From Armatimonadota bacterium (GTDB taxonomy: Bacteria; Armatimonadota; Fimbriimonadia; Fimbriimonadales; Fimbriimonadaceae), in NCBI GenBank assembly GCA_018268375.1, contig JAFDWS010000009.1:80923-144922 (forward strand): a stretch of DNA of 64,000 nucleotides, written 5' to 3'. The number at the start of each line of letters is the position of its first letter. The stretch's first letter is position 1. Made by a program: the position numbers and the translations under genes. The notes beneath the pieces are model-generated. The model was not told the DNA's origin, searched no databases, and saw only the letters and a program-made list of their open reading frames with translations. Of the stretch, positions 7,365 through 16,368 are shown one piece after another.

Positions 7365-8149
7365 AGCAGTTCGCCCTTGAGAACGGTGGAAGCCTTCCCC
7401 TTTAGGACGACCTTGTCGCCCTGAACCGTCGTGCCGACGACTCCGCCCCGTCGCGAGCATTGGAACCCCGTCAGGTCGGCTCTGCCGAGCTTGTCAGACC
7501 AGTACGGCCCCAACGCGCAATGGGCCGATCCTGTCACATGGTCTTCGGGAACGCCACTTTGGGGGGCGAAGAACCTCGAAACGTAGTCGGCGCCCTGGCG
7601 GTTCGCCTTGGCGGTCACAAGCAGGCCCCGCTTACCGAGGGCAAAGACTTCAGCCATTGACGGCTCCAACGCCAGAAGGGCCTCCTCGCTCAGTACTTCG
7701 ACGAACCAGTCCATGCGGTTTTCCCCAAACCAGACTGCGGTCTCGCCGAACAGCTCCTTCAACCGTCCCGAGGGCTCGATTTTGCTCGGGCACTCGTTCG
7801 GAAACACCATCTTGATCTCGCCGCCATCTTTCTGGCAACTCAGTCGCCCACTCCTCGTGTCAAATTCGCAGTCTGCATCCGACGGGACAATTCCAGTATC
7901 CCAGAGAACGTGGGCAGTGGCGAGAGTCGCGTGGCCACAGAGGTCGACTTCAACAGTCGGCGTGAACCACCTGAGTCCATATGCCCCGCCGCTTGGCCAG
8001 ACGAAGGCGGTTTCCGCCTGGTTCATTTCTCCGGCCACTTGTTGCATCCAAACTTCGCCGGCCTGATCCTTGAGAGGGCAGACGCCGGCCGGATTGCCGG
8101 TGAAAGGTCCCCACGTGAATGCGTCGACCAAAAAGATGGGATGGGCCAC
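7361..8149 (-). CDS. PhzF-family isomerase/epimerase
   Basis: The 262 residues match the PhzF/diaminopimelate-epimerase-like fold: VDAFTWGPFTGNPAGVC at the N-terminus, EMNQAETAFVWP with the catalytic-type Glu, VDLCGHATLATAHVL, and DHVTGSAHCALGPYW in the second half. In phenazine producers PhzF isomerises trans-2,3-dihydro-3-hydroxyanthranilate. Most homologues, including this lone gene, have unknown substrates. The start is GTG, preceded by TAGACT at 6 bp and no Shine-Dalgarno. No other phenazine gene lies nearby. Confidence 0.88.
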   Translation of the reverse strand: MAHPIFLVDAFTWGPFTGNPAGVCPLKDQAGEVWMQQVAGEMNQAETAFVWPSGGAYGLRWFTPTVEVDLCGHATLATAHVLWDTGIVPSDADCEFDTRSGRLSCQKDGGEIKMVFPNECPSKIEPSGRLKELFGETAVWFGENRMDWFVEVLSEEALLALEPSMAEVFALGKRGLLVTAKANRQGADYVSRFFAPQSGVPEDHVTGSAHCALGPYWSDKLGRADLTGFQCSRRGGVVGTTVQGDKVVLKGKASTVLKGELL

Positions 8150-8155
8150 GAAGTC

Positions 8156-8161
8156 AGTCTA
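8156..8161 (-). promoter_or_regulatory. -10 element (TAGACT), leaderless type with GTG start
   Basis: TAGACT on the minus strand lies 6 bp before the GTG start at 8149 of the PhzF-family gene. Confidence 0.5.
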
Positions 8162-8238
8162 ACCATCTTGCCGGCGATGCCTGAGTCGTCCGGGCCCCCG
8201 CAACGCTCGGCACTGGGCCGCGTATTCTAGCCAAAGAC

Positions 8239-9090
8239 ATGGCCAAGCGCAAGCGTTTTCCCGGACTCACCTACACGGCTTATGCGGCCGACACGGACAA
8301 GAAGGCCATGGACGCCTTGCAGAAGATCCCGTTGCTGCCGAAGGTGGTCCAGAAGTTCCACGAGGTGGGTTACGACCGCTGGATGTACGCTTACAACATG
8401 GCGACCGCGGTCCGGTGCGGACCGCAGCAGTACCACAAGCTCTACGACACTCTTCGCGAGTGCTGCGAGATTCTGGACATGCCCGAGCCCGAGCTTTACG
8501 TTTCGAGCAATCCGTTTCCGAACGCCTTTGCCGGCGGTGTCGAGCGGCCTTACGTGACCGTGCGCAGCGGCATGATCGATTGCCTGAACGACGAGCAGCT
8601 CTATCACTTGATCGGGCACGAACTCGGCCACATCAAGAGCGGACATCTCTTGTACCACTCGATCGCCGCCGTCCTCATTCCGCTTCTTGACGCGTTGGGC
8701 CGACGCACGCTCGGCGTGGGGGACGCTTTGACCATTGGTCTCGTCCTCGCGTTTCTCGAGTGGTCGAGGCAGGCGGAACTCTCGGCCGACCGGGCCGGCC
8801 TGCTCTGCGCCCAGGACTTCGAGCTTTCGGCGAAGGCGAACTTGCTCCTTTGCGCAGGCCCCTCCCGCATGCGGGAGGACGCGAACGTCGACGCCTTTCT
8901 GGACCAGTCGAGGGCGTACCAAGAGATGGGCGCCATGGACTCGATTGGGAAGCTGCTGGTGTTCTTCTTCTATGGTGCCCAATCCACCCATCCCATGCCC
9001 GTTCACCGGACAAAGGAGTTGGAGAAGTGGTACCTCTCTGGCGACTATGAGCGGATCATGGCCGGGGCCACGGCCGCATCAACGCGCTAG
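8239..9090 (+). CDS. M48 family zinc metallopeptidase
   Basis: The 283-residue protein carries the zinc motif HELGH at 127-131 within a helix, followed by a hydrophobic stretch and ELSADRAGLL near 178, which supplies the third zinc ligand typical of M48 (HtpX/Ste24) peptidases. The region 88-118 (NPFPNAFAGGVERPYVTV) is the usual substrate-groove segment. Hydrophobic segments around 137-170 suggest a membrane-associated enzyme in envelope protein quality control. A TATTCT hexamer lies 10 bp before the ATG. It is convergent with the following lipoprotein gene, 2 bp apart. Confidence 0.9.
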   Translation: MAKRKRFPGLTYTAYAADTDKKAMDALQKIPLLPKVVQKFHEVGYDRWMYAYNMATAVRCGPQQYHKLYDTLRECCEILDMPEPELYVSSNPFPNAFAGGVERPYVTVRSGMIDCLNDEQLYHLIGHELGHIKSGHLLYHSIAAVLIPLLDALGRRTLGVGDALTIGLVLAFLEWSRQAELSADRAGLLCAQDFELSAKANLLLCAGPSRMREDANVDAFLDQSRAYQEMGAMDSIGKLLVFFFYGAQSTHPMPVHRTKELEKWYLSGDYERIMAGATAASTR

Positions 9091-9092
9091 GT

Positions 9093-9578
9093 TTAGGACT
9101 TTGCCGCTTCGCGGCTGAAGTGGAGCTTCATGGCCGCGCCACCCGGGTTTTGAAGAGCACCGTCCATCTCTTTGCCTTCCTTTGAGACGGTGAGCTTAAT
9201 CGGTGCGAGTGCGTCCTTGAGCATCGGTGCCTGCTTGATGAGCTCCTCGACCGTCTTGCCGCCCGCTTTGGTGAGCGTGAGCGTGACCATGTCCTTCTCA
9301 AAGGTCCACGTGCCGTCGCCCTCTCCCATACCAGCGCCCAAGGCGAAAGTCATATCCTTGTTGAGCACAAGCGGCACTGGGTTCTCCTCCATTTTCTTCT
9401 TGAACGCGGGGACGTCCTTCTCAGTACCGCCAAGGGGCTTGATCTGCTTCAGGATGTCTGCGTCAGAAATCTGTGGCTTGCCGGTCCACTTGCCGGCCAA
9501 GTCTTGAGCCGAAAGCGACTTTTGGCACCCAGAGAGGCCAACGAGGATGACAAGAGCGCCGACAAGGGCTGTTCGCAT
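9093..9578 (-). CDS. Predicted lipoprotein, 161 aa
   Basis: It starts with a signal peptide ending in a lipobox-like LVGLSGC (Cys about 18), so it is probably lipid-anchored. The mature part has LAGKWTG near the start and alternating Lys-rich segments, a pattern seen in small lipocalin-like envelope proteins. The ATG at 9578 is chosen because the signal peptide begins there. A CACAAT hexamer lies 6 bp upstream. It is divergent from asnS. No named family was recognised. Confidence 0.75.
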   Translation of the reverse strand: MRTALVGALVILVGLSGCQKSLSAQDLAGKWTGKPQISDADILKQIKPLGGTEKDVPAFKKKMEENPVPLVLNKDMTFALGAGMGEGDGTWTFEKDMVTLTLTKAGGKTVEELIKQAPMLKDALAPIKLTVSKEGKEMDGALQNPGGAAMKLHFSREAAKS

Positions 9579-9644
9579 CGCATGATTGTGGCACCACCAG
9601 GGGAAGGGCCCCGAAAGTGCCCACCGGTAAACTGCACCGCTCTC

Positions 9645-11039
9645 ATGGACTATCGGCGCACCTTGCTCAAAGACCTCCTGACGTCGCCCGCGGGCGCCGA
9701 GGCGACCGCGCACGGGTGGGTCAAGACGCGCCGGGACAGCAAGGGCGTCAGCTTTGTGCAGCTGAACGACGGCTCCTGCTTCAAGGACCTGCAAGTCGTG
9801 ATCGAGTCAGGCTCGATCCCGGAAGACCAACTCAAGCACGCCACCACGGGTGCGGCCGTCTCATTCACGGGGACGATGGTCGATTCGCCCGGCGAGGGCC
9901 AGTCGGTCGAGCTCAAAGCCACCTCAATGACGATCTATGGTGAGGCAGACCCCGTCACGTACCCGCTCCAAAAGAAGGGAGCGACGATGGAGTTCTTGCG
10001 CGAGATCGCCCACCTGAGGGTCCGTGGCAACACATTTGGTGCGGTGACACGAGTGCGGAACCGCGCCGCCGCCGCTGTCCACAACTTCTTCCAGAACCGT
10101 GGCTTCTATTGGGTCCACACGCCGATCATCACCGCAAGCGACTGCGAGGGGGCGGGAGCGATGTTCGCCGTCTCGACCCTGCTCCATCACGCGCCCGATG
10201 GCGGGTTCGTCCTCAGTTCAAAGGATCCTGCCGACGACTTCTTTGGCAAACCGGCGTATCTCACTGTGAGTGGCCAGCTCAACGTGGAGACTTTCGCCAT
10301 GGGGCTGACCAACGTCTACACGTTCGGCCCGACTTTCCGCGCGGAGAACTCCAACACGCCCCGTCACCTCGCGGAGTTCTGGATGATCGAGCCGGAGATG
10401 GCCTTTTGCGACCTGGACGGCGACATGAACCTGGCAGAAGAGTTCGTGAGGGAAGTGATCCAAGACATCATGGACGGGTGCGCGCCTGACCTTGAGTTCT
10501 TTAACCAGCGCGTGGAGCCCGAACTGCTCAAGACGCTCGACCACGTCGTGAACTCAGGCTTCGAGAGGATGACGTATACCGAGGCGGTCAACCTTTTGGT
10601 GAACAGCGGTGAGACATGGGAGTTCCCGGTCAGCTGGGGATCAGACCTCCAGAGCGAGCACGAACGCTGGTTGACGGAGAAGAAGGTGGGAAGGCCGGTG
10701 ATCTTGACGGACTATCCGAAGGAAATCAAGGCCTTCTACATGAAGCAGAACGAAGACGGCAAGACCGTGCGCGCCATGGACGTCCTTGTTCCGAGGATCG
10801 GCGAACTCATCGGAGGGTCTCAACGAGAAGACGACCTAAAGAAACTTGAGGCCAGGATCGAAGAGCTCGGACTCGACAAGGCTGCCTACTGGTGGTACCT
10901 GGACCTGCGACGTTACGGGTCTGCCCCCCACGCGGGGTTTGGCCTCGGTTTCGAAAGGCTCATCATGTACGTCACTGGTATGAAGAACATCCGTGACGTC
11001 ATTCCGTTCCACCGCGCTTCTGGACAAGCCGAGTTCTGA
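9645..11039 (+). CDS. asnS: Asparaginyl-tRNA synthetase
   Basis: This class II aminoacyl-tRNA synthetase has 464 residues, a normal length. It has an N-terminal OB fold (about 14-105, [21 protein letters not shown]) and a catalytic core with motif 2 ([21 protein letters not shown], discriminating AsnRS from AspRS) and motif 3 ([25 protein letters not shown]). The ATG at 9645 fits the family N-terminus. The frame stays open further upstream into the divergent promoter region. mlaE begins 2 bp after the stop. Confidence 0.96.
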   Translation: MDYRRTLLKDLLTSPAGAEATAHGWVKTRRDSKGVSFVQLNDGSCFKDLQVVIESGSIPEDQLKHATTGAAVSFTGTMVDSPGEGQSVELKATSMTIYGEADPVTYPLQKKGATMEFLREIAHLRVRGNTFGAVTRVRNRAAAAVHNFFQNRGFYWVHTPIITASDCEGAGAMFAVSTLLHHAPDGGFVLSSKDPADDFFGKPAYLTVSGQLNVETFAMGLTNVYTFGPTFRAENSNTPRHLAEFWMIEPEMAFCDLDGDMNLAEEFVREVIQDIMDGCAPDLEFFNQRVEPELLKTLDHVVNSGFERMTYTEAVNLLVNSGETWEFPVSWGSDLQSEHERWLTEKKVGRPVILTDYPKEIKAFYMKQNEDGKTVRAMDVLVPRIGELIGGSQREDDLKKLEARIEELGLDKAAYWWYLDLRRYGSAPHAGFGLGFERLIMYVTGMKNIRDVIPFHRASGQAEF

Positions 11040-11041
11040 GC

Positions 11042-11845
11042 ATGACTCCAGAGGCAAACGTCCAAGCTGAAAGACGACCCAACCTTTTGGTTGGGTCAGC
11101 GCAGTCGTCCCTGACGTTCGTCGGAGAGTGCACCCTCATCTTCCTTGACGTCTTCGGGCGTTTGGCAAAGAAGCCGCGGGAGATCGGTGAGACGATCAGC
11201 CAAATGGCCTTCATCGGGGTCGCCAGCGTCCCGATCGTCGCCTTGACTTCGTTTGCCAGCGGGGCCGTTCTTAGCTTGTACTCGGCCGAACTGCTCGTCC
11301 GCTACGGAGCGGCAAACCTGGCTGGCGCCACCGTCGGACTTGCCGTCACGCGCGAGATCGCTCCTGTTTTGGCCGGGATCATGGTGGCTGCCCGCGCTGG
11401 TTCGGCCATGGCTGCCCAGATCGGGTCGATGGCGGTCACCGAGCAAATCGACGCCTTGCGCGCATTGAACGTGCATCCGACGAACTACCTTGTCATTCCC
11501 CGTGTGATCGCGGCCGTCACCATGTTGCCGGTTTTGTGCCTCGTCGGGATTTACAGCGGAGTCCTCGGTGGCTACTTGGTCTCGGTGTACCGAGGAGGCG
11601 TACCGGATGGGGCGTTTTGGAACAGCATCCGCCAGTGGGTCGAGCCGAGCGACTTTGTCAACGGCATGATCAAGACGGTCGTTTTCGGGTTGATCGTGGC
11701 CATCGTCGCCTGCCAGCAGGGGCTGAGGACTCGCGAGGGCGCAGTGGGAGTGGGCCGGGCCACCACCCACACTGTCGTCATCAGCATGGTCCTCATCTAC
11801 GTCGCGAACTACTTCCTCACCGCCCTCATGTTCACCGGCAAATGA
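11042..11845 (+). CDS. mlaE: MlaE/YrbE-family ABC transporter permease
   Basis: The 267-residue inner-membrane permease has the MlaE signature: GAANLAGATVGLAVTREIAPVLAGIMVAARAGSAMAAQIGSM, then EQIDAL and several membrane helices to the C-terminus. In Gram-negative bacteria MlaE works with an ATPase (MlaF) and an MCE protein (MlaD) in phospholipid transport between membranes. Neither partner is adjacent here; the neighbours are asnS and gpsA. The first codons contain a perfect 9-bp inverted repeat. The stop overlaps a possible gpsA ATG. Confidence 0.92.
   Translation: MTPEANVQAERRPNLLVGSAQSSLTFVGECTLIFLDVFGRLAKKPREIGETISQMAFIGVASVPIVALTSFASGAVLSLYSAELLVRYGAANLAGATVGLAVTREIAPVLAGIMVAARAGSAMAAQIGSMAVTEQIDALRALNVHPTNYLVIPRVIAAVTMLPVLCLVGIYSGVLGGYLVSVYRGGVPDGAFWNSIRQWVEPSDFVNGMIKTVVFGLIVAIVACQQGLRTREGAVGVGRATTHTVVISMVLIYVANYFLTALMFTGK
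11076..11097 (+). repeat. Perfect inverted repeat in the 5' coding region of mlaE
   Basis: GACCCAACC (11076-11084) and GGTTGGGTC (11089-11097) form a 9-bp stem with a TTTT loop. It lies 37 bp after the asnS stop and inside mlaE codons 12-19. There is no T-run after it, so it is not a standard terminator. It could slow transcription or translation between asnS and mlaE. Confidence 0.7.
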
Positions 11846-11855
11846 ACGACACTGG

Positions 11856-11861
11856 TACGAT
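11856..11861 (+). promoter_or_regulatory. -10 element (TACGAT) before gpsA
   Basis: TACGAT ends 7 bp before the ATG at 11869, the start that matches the GpsA family N-terminus. This supports 11869 over the ATG at 11842 that overlaps the mlaE stop. Confidence 0.4.
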
Positions 11862-11868
11862 CGGGCCA

Positions 11869-12876
11869 ATGACCGTCTCGGTCGTGGGTGCAGGCAGCTG
11901 GGGAACGGCGATGGCGCTGGTGCTGGCCCGCAATGGTCGACAAGTCCGCCTGTTCGGGCGTCCAAGCGATGCCCTCAACTCCCTCGGCAGCAGGCGCGAG
12001 AACCTCCGATATCTGCCCGGATTCGTCCTGCCCGAGGACGTCGAGATTGCTGACCTTGGCTCCGAGAAAGTGTTGGACGAGGTCGTCGTCGTCGCCGTAC
12101 CAAGCAGTGCCGTGCAGGAAGTCCTGCCTGGGTTGGCTCGAGCCCGCGTCATCGTCGTGGCCAGCAAGGGATTGGCTCCTGGCGGCGAGGCCCTGTTGTC
12201 CGACGTGATCGCTGACAAGTGCCCTGGAGCCAACATCGTCGTCCTGAGCGGTCCGAACCTTGCCGTTGAACTTGCCAAAGGTGTGCCGACGGCAGCGGTC
12301 GCAGCAAGCACAGACGAGGAGTCAGCTTGTCTCGTCCGCGATGCCTTTCACTGCCGCACCTATCGGGTCTACCTAAGCGACGATGTCAAGGGTGTCGAAA
12401 CTGCGGGCGCGCTCAAGAACGTCATGGCGATCGCCGCTGGGATGTCCGACGGGCTCGGATTTGGCGACAACACCAAGGGTGCCTTGCTCGCTAGAGGATT
12501 GAACGAAATGGCTCGCGTCGGGCTGGCCTTGGGGGCAAGGATGGAAACTTTCCTCGGCATTGCTGGTGTCGGCGACCTCTTCGCGACCGCCAACAGCCGA
12601 CTTTCCCGCAACTACCGTGTCGGCTTTGGCTTGGGCGAGGGACGCAGCCTGGAAGCGATCCTCGGCGAAATCGGCCAGGTGGCGGAAGGCGTCCCCACTG
12701 CCGATGCAGCTTTGCTGCTCGCACGCCGCCTTGGGATCGATGTCCCGATCATTGATGTGGTCCACCTGGCGGCCAAAGGCGAGATCGATCCACGAAGCGC
12801 AGTCTGGCAACTCATGGAGCGGACGCCGAAGAGGGAGGGCTTGTCGTCAGGGCGGCCCGCTTCCGCAGGAGACTGA
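11869..12876 (+). CDS. gpsA: Glycerol-3-phosphate dehydrogenase [NAD(P)+]
   Basis: GpsA reduces dihydroxyacetone phosphate to sn-glycerol-3-phosphate for phospholipid synthesis. The 335 residues start MTVSVVGAGSWGTAMA (dinucleotide-binding GxGxxG). They include VLSGPNLAVELAKGVPTA, the catalytic ALKNVMAIAAGMSDGLGFGDNTKGALLARGLNEM and a GVGDLFAT motif. The start is ATG 11869; an in-frame ATG at 11842 would add nine residues. The last 65 bp overlap the 3' end of the convergent membrane protein gene. Proximity to mlaE suggests a lipid-related transcription unit. Confidence 0.94.
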   Translation: MTVSVVGAGSWGTAMALVLARNGRQVRLFGRPSDALNSLGSRRENLRYLPGFVLPEDVEIADLGSEKVLDEVVVVAVPSSAVQEVLPGLARARVIVVASKGLAPGGEALLSDVIADKCPGANIVVLSGPNLAVELAKGVPTAAVAASTDEESACLVRDAFHCRTYRVYLSDDVKGVETAGALKNVMAIAAGMSDGLGFGDNTKGALLARGLNEMARVGLALGARMETFLGIAGVGDLFATANSRLSRNYRVGFGLGEGRSLEAILGEIGQVAEGVPTADAALLLARRLGIDVPIIDVVHLAAKGEIDPRSAVWQLMERTPKREGLSSGRPASAGD

Positions 12877-13336
12877 CGGCCAGCCAAACGATCAAGACCA
12901 AGGCAAGGAAGTAGCTTGCCGCATGCATGGCCTGGGTCGCTGCCAACCGACTGGTCTCCTCCGTCGAGCCCTGGTGGACGAACTGACGGCGGTAGAACTC
13001 CCTGAGCCAAACAATGAGCGCCATTCCCAATGCGGTGGCCGAACCGAGCCAGAGTGGCCTGGCCACATCGCGCCAAGTGAGAGGGGGGAAATTCCCGACC
13101 CGGCACACAGTAGCGAGGACAAGACCCCCGAACAACCCAACCCACCACGTCGCCAGGACTCCCCAACCCAATGCCAAGAGGATCGGAACCGTCGTTCCGA
13201 TGCTCGGGTGATGGTCGCGCAGGTACTCGACGCACAAGGCCACCGAAAGCAAGTCGTGCAACACGCCATAGGCGATGGCGGTCACAATACATAAGACGCA
13301 AATGCGGAGCCCTTCCACCAGTGACAGCGAGATCAT
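12812..13336 (-). CDS. Conserved hypothetical membrane protein, about 174 aa
   Basis: The frame from the ATG at 13336 codes for an integral membrane protein with about four hydrophobic segments. The motifs AYGVLHDLLSVALCVEYLRDHHP and LALGWGVLATWWVGL resemble an unnamed membrane protein family seen in several phyla. The function is unknown. Its ATG shares the CATG tetranucleotide with the divergent folK start, so the two start codons overlap by 2 bp. The 3' end overlaps gpsA by 65 bp. An internal GTG near 13321 is an alternative start. Confidence 0.7.
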   Translation of the reverse strand: MISLSLVEGLRICVLCIVTAIAYGVLHDLLSVALCVEYLRDHHPSIGTTVPILLALGWGVLATWWVGLFGGLVLATVCRVGNFPPLTWRDVARPLWLGSATALGMALIVWLREFYRRQFVHQGSTEETSRLAATQAMHAASYFLALVLIVWLAVSLLRKRAALTTSPPSSASAP

Positions 13337-13844
13337 GGAACAAGTCGTGGCGGTCGCGTTGGGCTCGAACGTTGGCAACCGGGAACACAACATCGCCGCC
13401 GCTCTTCAGTTCCTGTCCGGTTTCGTCGAGGTCATCGCAGTAAGCAGCCTCTACGAGACGGAGCCGATGTACGAGACGCGACAGCCAGCTTTCCTCAACG
13501 CTGCTATGGTCGCGAAGGCTCGACAAAACCCTGTCGAGTTGCTCCGGATCCTGAAGATGGTCGAGAACATGGTCGGCCGCAAGGTCCGAGAACGCAACGG
13601 GCCGCGTGAAATCGACCTTGACCTTGTCAGCTATGGAAATCTCCGCAGCGACCTTGGAGTCGTGGCCGTTCCCCATCCCCGCGCCCACGAGCGACGTTTT
13701 GTGCTGGAGCCCTTGAACGAAATCGCTCCCGAACTCGTTCTTCCCGGGCATGGAAGTGTCGCCTCGTTACTTGCCCGACCCATCGTCCAGAGCCAGAAGG
13801 TGAGGCGCACGTCCGATGCCCCAATTCCAATTCCAGGCCATTGA
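13335..13844 (+). CDS. folK: 2-amino-4-hydroxy-6-hydroxymethyldihydropteridine pyrophosphokinase
   Basis: HPPK transfers pyrophosphate from ATP to the pterin in folate synthesis. The 169 residues contain ALGSNVGNREHNI at the N-terminus, SSLYETEPMYETRQPAFLN, the catalytic RERNGPREIDLDLV and VPHPRAHERRFVLEPLNEIAP. All are diagnostic. The ATG at 13335 matches the family start. The last 29 bases overlap the first PilC-like gene. The neighbouring folate genes folB and folP are not adjacent. Confidence 0.95.
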   Translation: MEQVVAVALGSNVGNREHNIAAALQFLSGFVEVIAVSSLYETEPMYETRQPAFLNAAMVAKARQNPVELLRILKMVENMVGRKVRERNGPREIDLDLVSYGNLRSDLGVVAVPHPRAHERRFVLEPLNEIAPELVLPGHGSVASLLARPIVQSQKVRRTSDAPIPIPGH

Positions 13845-15147
13845 CGCGAGCGGTGTCGCCCGCCAAGGCGTGGTCGATGCCGCCACCGAAAACGAGCTCA
13901 TTGTGCGCCTCTCGGCACAGGGCCTTCGCGTGACGGCCATCCAGAAGGCGGGCACAGGCGCACCCTCCGTCGCTCCACGGCCAGCACCGCCTCGTCCTGC
14001 GGCGCCTGTTCGACAAACCCAAGCGGTCGCCCAGGCCGCTGCCAAGGTCGAGACGAGCGCTGGAGAGGGTCCCGCCGGATATCGGAGGGCGGCTGCCCGG
14101 CCTGTCCGGACAAAGAGAGCCTCTTACAAGGATTTGATGTTCCTCTTCACGCAGCTCTCAACTTTGCTCAAGAGCGGGATCAGTCCGGCTGATTCGTGCA
14201 ACCGGCTGAGCTCGAACGCTTCAAAACCTTTTCTTCGGGAGGCCCTGGCCAACATGAGCAAGCTGACGGCTCAGGGCTATTCGATGGCCGACGCGATGGC
14301 TGTGTACCCGGACACTTTTCCCGACAGCGCGGTCGGGGCTATTCGGGCAGGCGAGACCGGCGGTTACACATGGGAGGCAGCGGCCCGACTGGCCACCGTG
14401 AACGAAGAGTCTCGAAAGATGGCCAGTGGGGCTCGATGGTTCCGGTTCGCCGCCTGCTTCGGCATCTTTGGCTATCCGATGGTGTTCGCCTTTGTCAAAG
14501 GCCTCGATGTCTCCTTTGCCAACTTGAGTGGCTTGGCCGGCCTCGTGCAAGGCATCGGAATCGCTCTAGCGGGCTGGGTCGGCATCTGGTTCTTCGGCCA
14601 GATCATCTTCTACTTGGTCGCTGCATGGTGGGGGCGAAGGACGGAGAACCGCCTTCTACGACACAGGATCGGCTCTCGTCTGCTGTTCTTTAGCGACCGC
14701 GCAAAGGCGGAAGCGCTTTCAACCTTCTCCTGGCACATGGGCAAGCTGTCGGCCGGTGGCATCGCACCGAGCAACGCTTGGAAGCTCGCCGCCTCGGCCA
14801 TTCCCAACGAGGCGATCGGAGCAGAATATGCAGGCATCAACGCCGCCTCCACCGAAGGAACCCGCATGACCGAAATCGCGCGGAGGTCGCACTTGATCCC
14901 CCACGAGTACGCGAGCATCATTGAAACGGGCGAGATGACAGGGAGCCTGCCCCAGGCCCTCGACCACACCGCGGCGACGGCTGAAACAGACCGAGCGATG
15001 GCCGACCGCCGTGCCAAGATGGGCCTATACATCGCCTACCTGATTCTCTTCTTTGTCGTAGGAGCAACGAGCGGAGTGACGTTCTACACCGGTTATTTCA
15101 ACTCGCTGATGAAACACACGGTGCAGGAGGTCGACGAAGGTAACTGA
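13816..15147 (+). CDS. PilC/GspF-family inner-membrane protein, copy 1
   Basis: The 443 residues start MPQFQFQAIDASG, the typical T2SS/T4P F-protein N-terminus. A proline-rich linker follows (about 48-95), then two T2SSF repeats, each with a helical cytoplasmic part and membrane helices. KDLMFLFTQLSTLLKSGIS marks repeat 1 and LSTFSWHMGKLSAGGIAPS marks repeat 2. F proteins form the platform for pilus or pseudopilus assembly ATPases. No such ATPase is nearby. It overlaps folK by 29 bp, and its TGA shares bases with the ATG of copy 2 (TGATG). Confidence 0.88.
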   Translation: MPQFQFQAIDASGVARQGVVDAATENELIVRLSAQGLRVTAIQKAGTGAPSVAPRPAPPRPAAPVRQTQAVAQAAAKVETSAGEGPAGYRRAAARPVRTKRASYKDLMFLFTQLSTLLKSGISPADSCNRLSSNASKPFLREALANMSKLTAQGYSMADAMAVYPDTFPDSAVGAIRAGETGGYTWEAAARLATVNEESRKMASGARWFRFAACFGIFGYPMVFAFVKGLDVSFANLSGLAGLVQGIGIALAGWVGIWFFGQIIFYLVAAWWGRRTENRLLRHRIGSRLLFFSDRAKAEALSTFSWHMGKLSAGGIAPSNAWKLAASAIPNEAIGAEYAGINAASTEGTRMTEIARRSHLIPHEYASIIETGEMTGSLPQALDHTAATAETDRAMADRRAKMGLYIAYLILFFVVGATSGVTFYTGYFNSLMKHTVQEVDEGN

Positions 15148-16364
15148 TGCCAGTCTTTCAATACGTTGCAATCGACCCGAAGGGGCAGACAGTGCGAGGG
15201 GTCGTTCACGGCTCAAGCCTCACCGTCGTCGCGGACTCGCTCTCGAGTCAGGGGCTGAACGTCCAGGAACTGACGATGTCCAGCCAAGATCCTGAGCCCC
15301 AGGCAAGCGACGTCCCACCTGTCACTCAGAGATCGGCGTTCGAGACAGACGTCGCTGGCCGGTTCGTGAACATAGTGCCACTGCCGGAGCTTCAATTCTT
15401 TTTCCGCCAGCTCGGCACTCTTCTCAACGCAGGGATCAACCCGGTCGACGCCTTTGAGACGCTGAGCCGCCAATCAAAGAACGCGAAGCTCAGTAGCATC
15501 CTTTTGGAGACCAAGGGGCACGTCTTGGCGGGCAGGCCTATGTCGGCGGGGCTTCAGCGGTACCCCGAGGTCTTCACACCACTTATGGTCAGCATCGTCC
15601 GAGCGGGCGAAGAAGGCGGTTTCATATCGGAAGCGTGCCAGCAAGTCAGTGAATACATCCAGCGCGACGTCGAACTCCGCAACATGATCCGTAGCGAGAC
15701 GGCGATGCCGAAGATCACGGTCGGGCTCTCGATCCTCATCATCCTGTTCGCAAACCTTGTGATTCAATCGATCGCACCCGGCGGCCTCATGCTGCCGGTT
15801 CCCTGGATGATTTGGCTGATCGCGCTCATTTTCGGGATCGGCGCTTTCTTGTTCGTCCGTCTTGGGTTGCCCCAGCCGAAGGTCAAGCGGTCGTTCGACA
15901 ATCTCACTTTGAGCTTGCCGGGGGTTGGCGGCATGGTGATGGGTTTTGCGATGGCCAAGTTCGGGCGGGCGTTCGGTGCGCTGTACAAGGGAGGCGTCGA
16001 CCTGCCTCGTGCCCTCATCCTCTCGGCCGACTCTTGCGGTAACGAAGAGATCCGCGCCCGCATGTACCCAGCGGCTGACCGCCTCAAAGAAGGAGCGGGG
16101 ATCACGGAGACTTTTGCTTCGACCGGTGCCTTCTCTCCGCTGGTCTTGGACATGACCCGAACCGGCGAGGCGACCGGCAACATCGACGATATGCTGACCC
16201 GTGTCGCGGAGTACTACGAGGACGACGGAAAGATGAAAGCCAAGGTGGCCGCCAAGGTCGTTGGAGTCGTCTGTGGGCTGCTCGTGGCCGCTTACGTTTT
16301 CTTCATCCTCATCACGTTCTATTCCGCCTACTTCGGGAGGATCGGAGCCGCTGGCGACGGATAG
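15147..16364 (+). CDS. PilC/GspF-family inner-membrane protein, copy 2
   Basis: The 405 residues share the layout of the preceding gene: MPVFQYVAIDPKGQTVRG, a linker, LPELQFFFRQLGTLLNAGINPVDAFETLSRQ in repeat 1, and FGRAFGALYKGGVDLPRALILS in repeat 2. Three long membrane helices are visible, one at the very C-terminus. Copy 2 is closer to classical PilC/GspF than copy 1, with the usual PLMVSIVRAGEEGGFI. The pair is translationally coupled, so a heteromeric platform is plausible. Confidence 0.9.
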   Translation: MPVFQYVAIDPKGQTVRGVVHGSSLTVVADSLSSQGLNVQELTMSSQDPEPQASDVPPVTQRSAFETDVAGRFVNIVPLPELQFFFRQLGTLLNAGINPVDAFETLSRQSKNAKLSSILLETKGHVLAGRPMSAGLQRYPEVFTPLMVSIVRAGEEGGFISEACQQVSEYIQRDVELRNMIRSETAMPKITVGLSILIILFANLVIQSIAPGGLMLPVPWMIWLIALIFGIGAFLFVRLGLPQPKVKRSFDNLTLSLPGVGGMVMGFAMAKFGRAFGALYKGGVDLPRALILSADSCGNEEIRARMYPAADRLKEGAGITETFASTGAFSPLVLDMTRTGEATGNIDDMLTRVAEYYEDDGKMKAKVAAKVVGVVCGLLVAAYVFFILITFYSAYFGRIGAAGDG

Positions 16365-16368
16365 TGCC

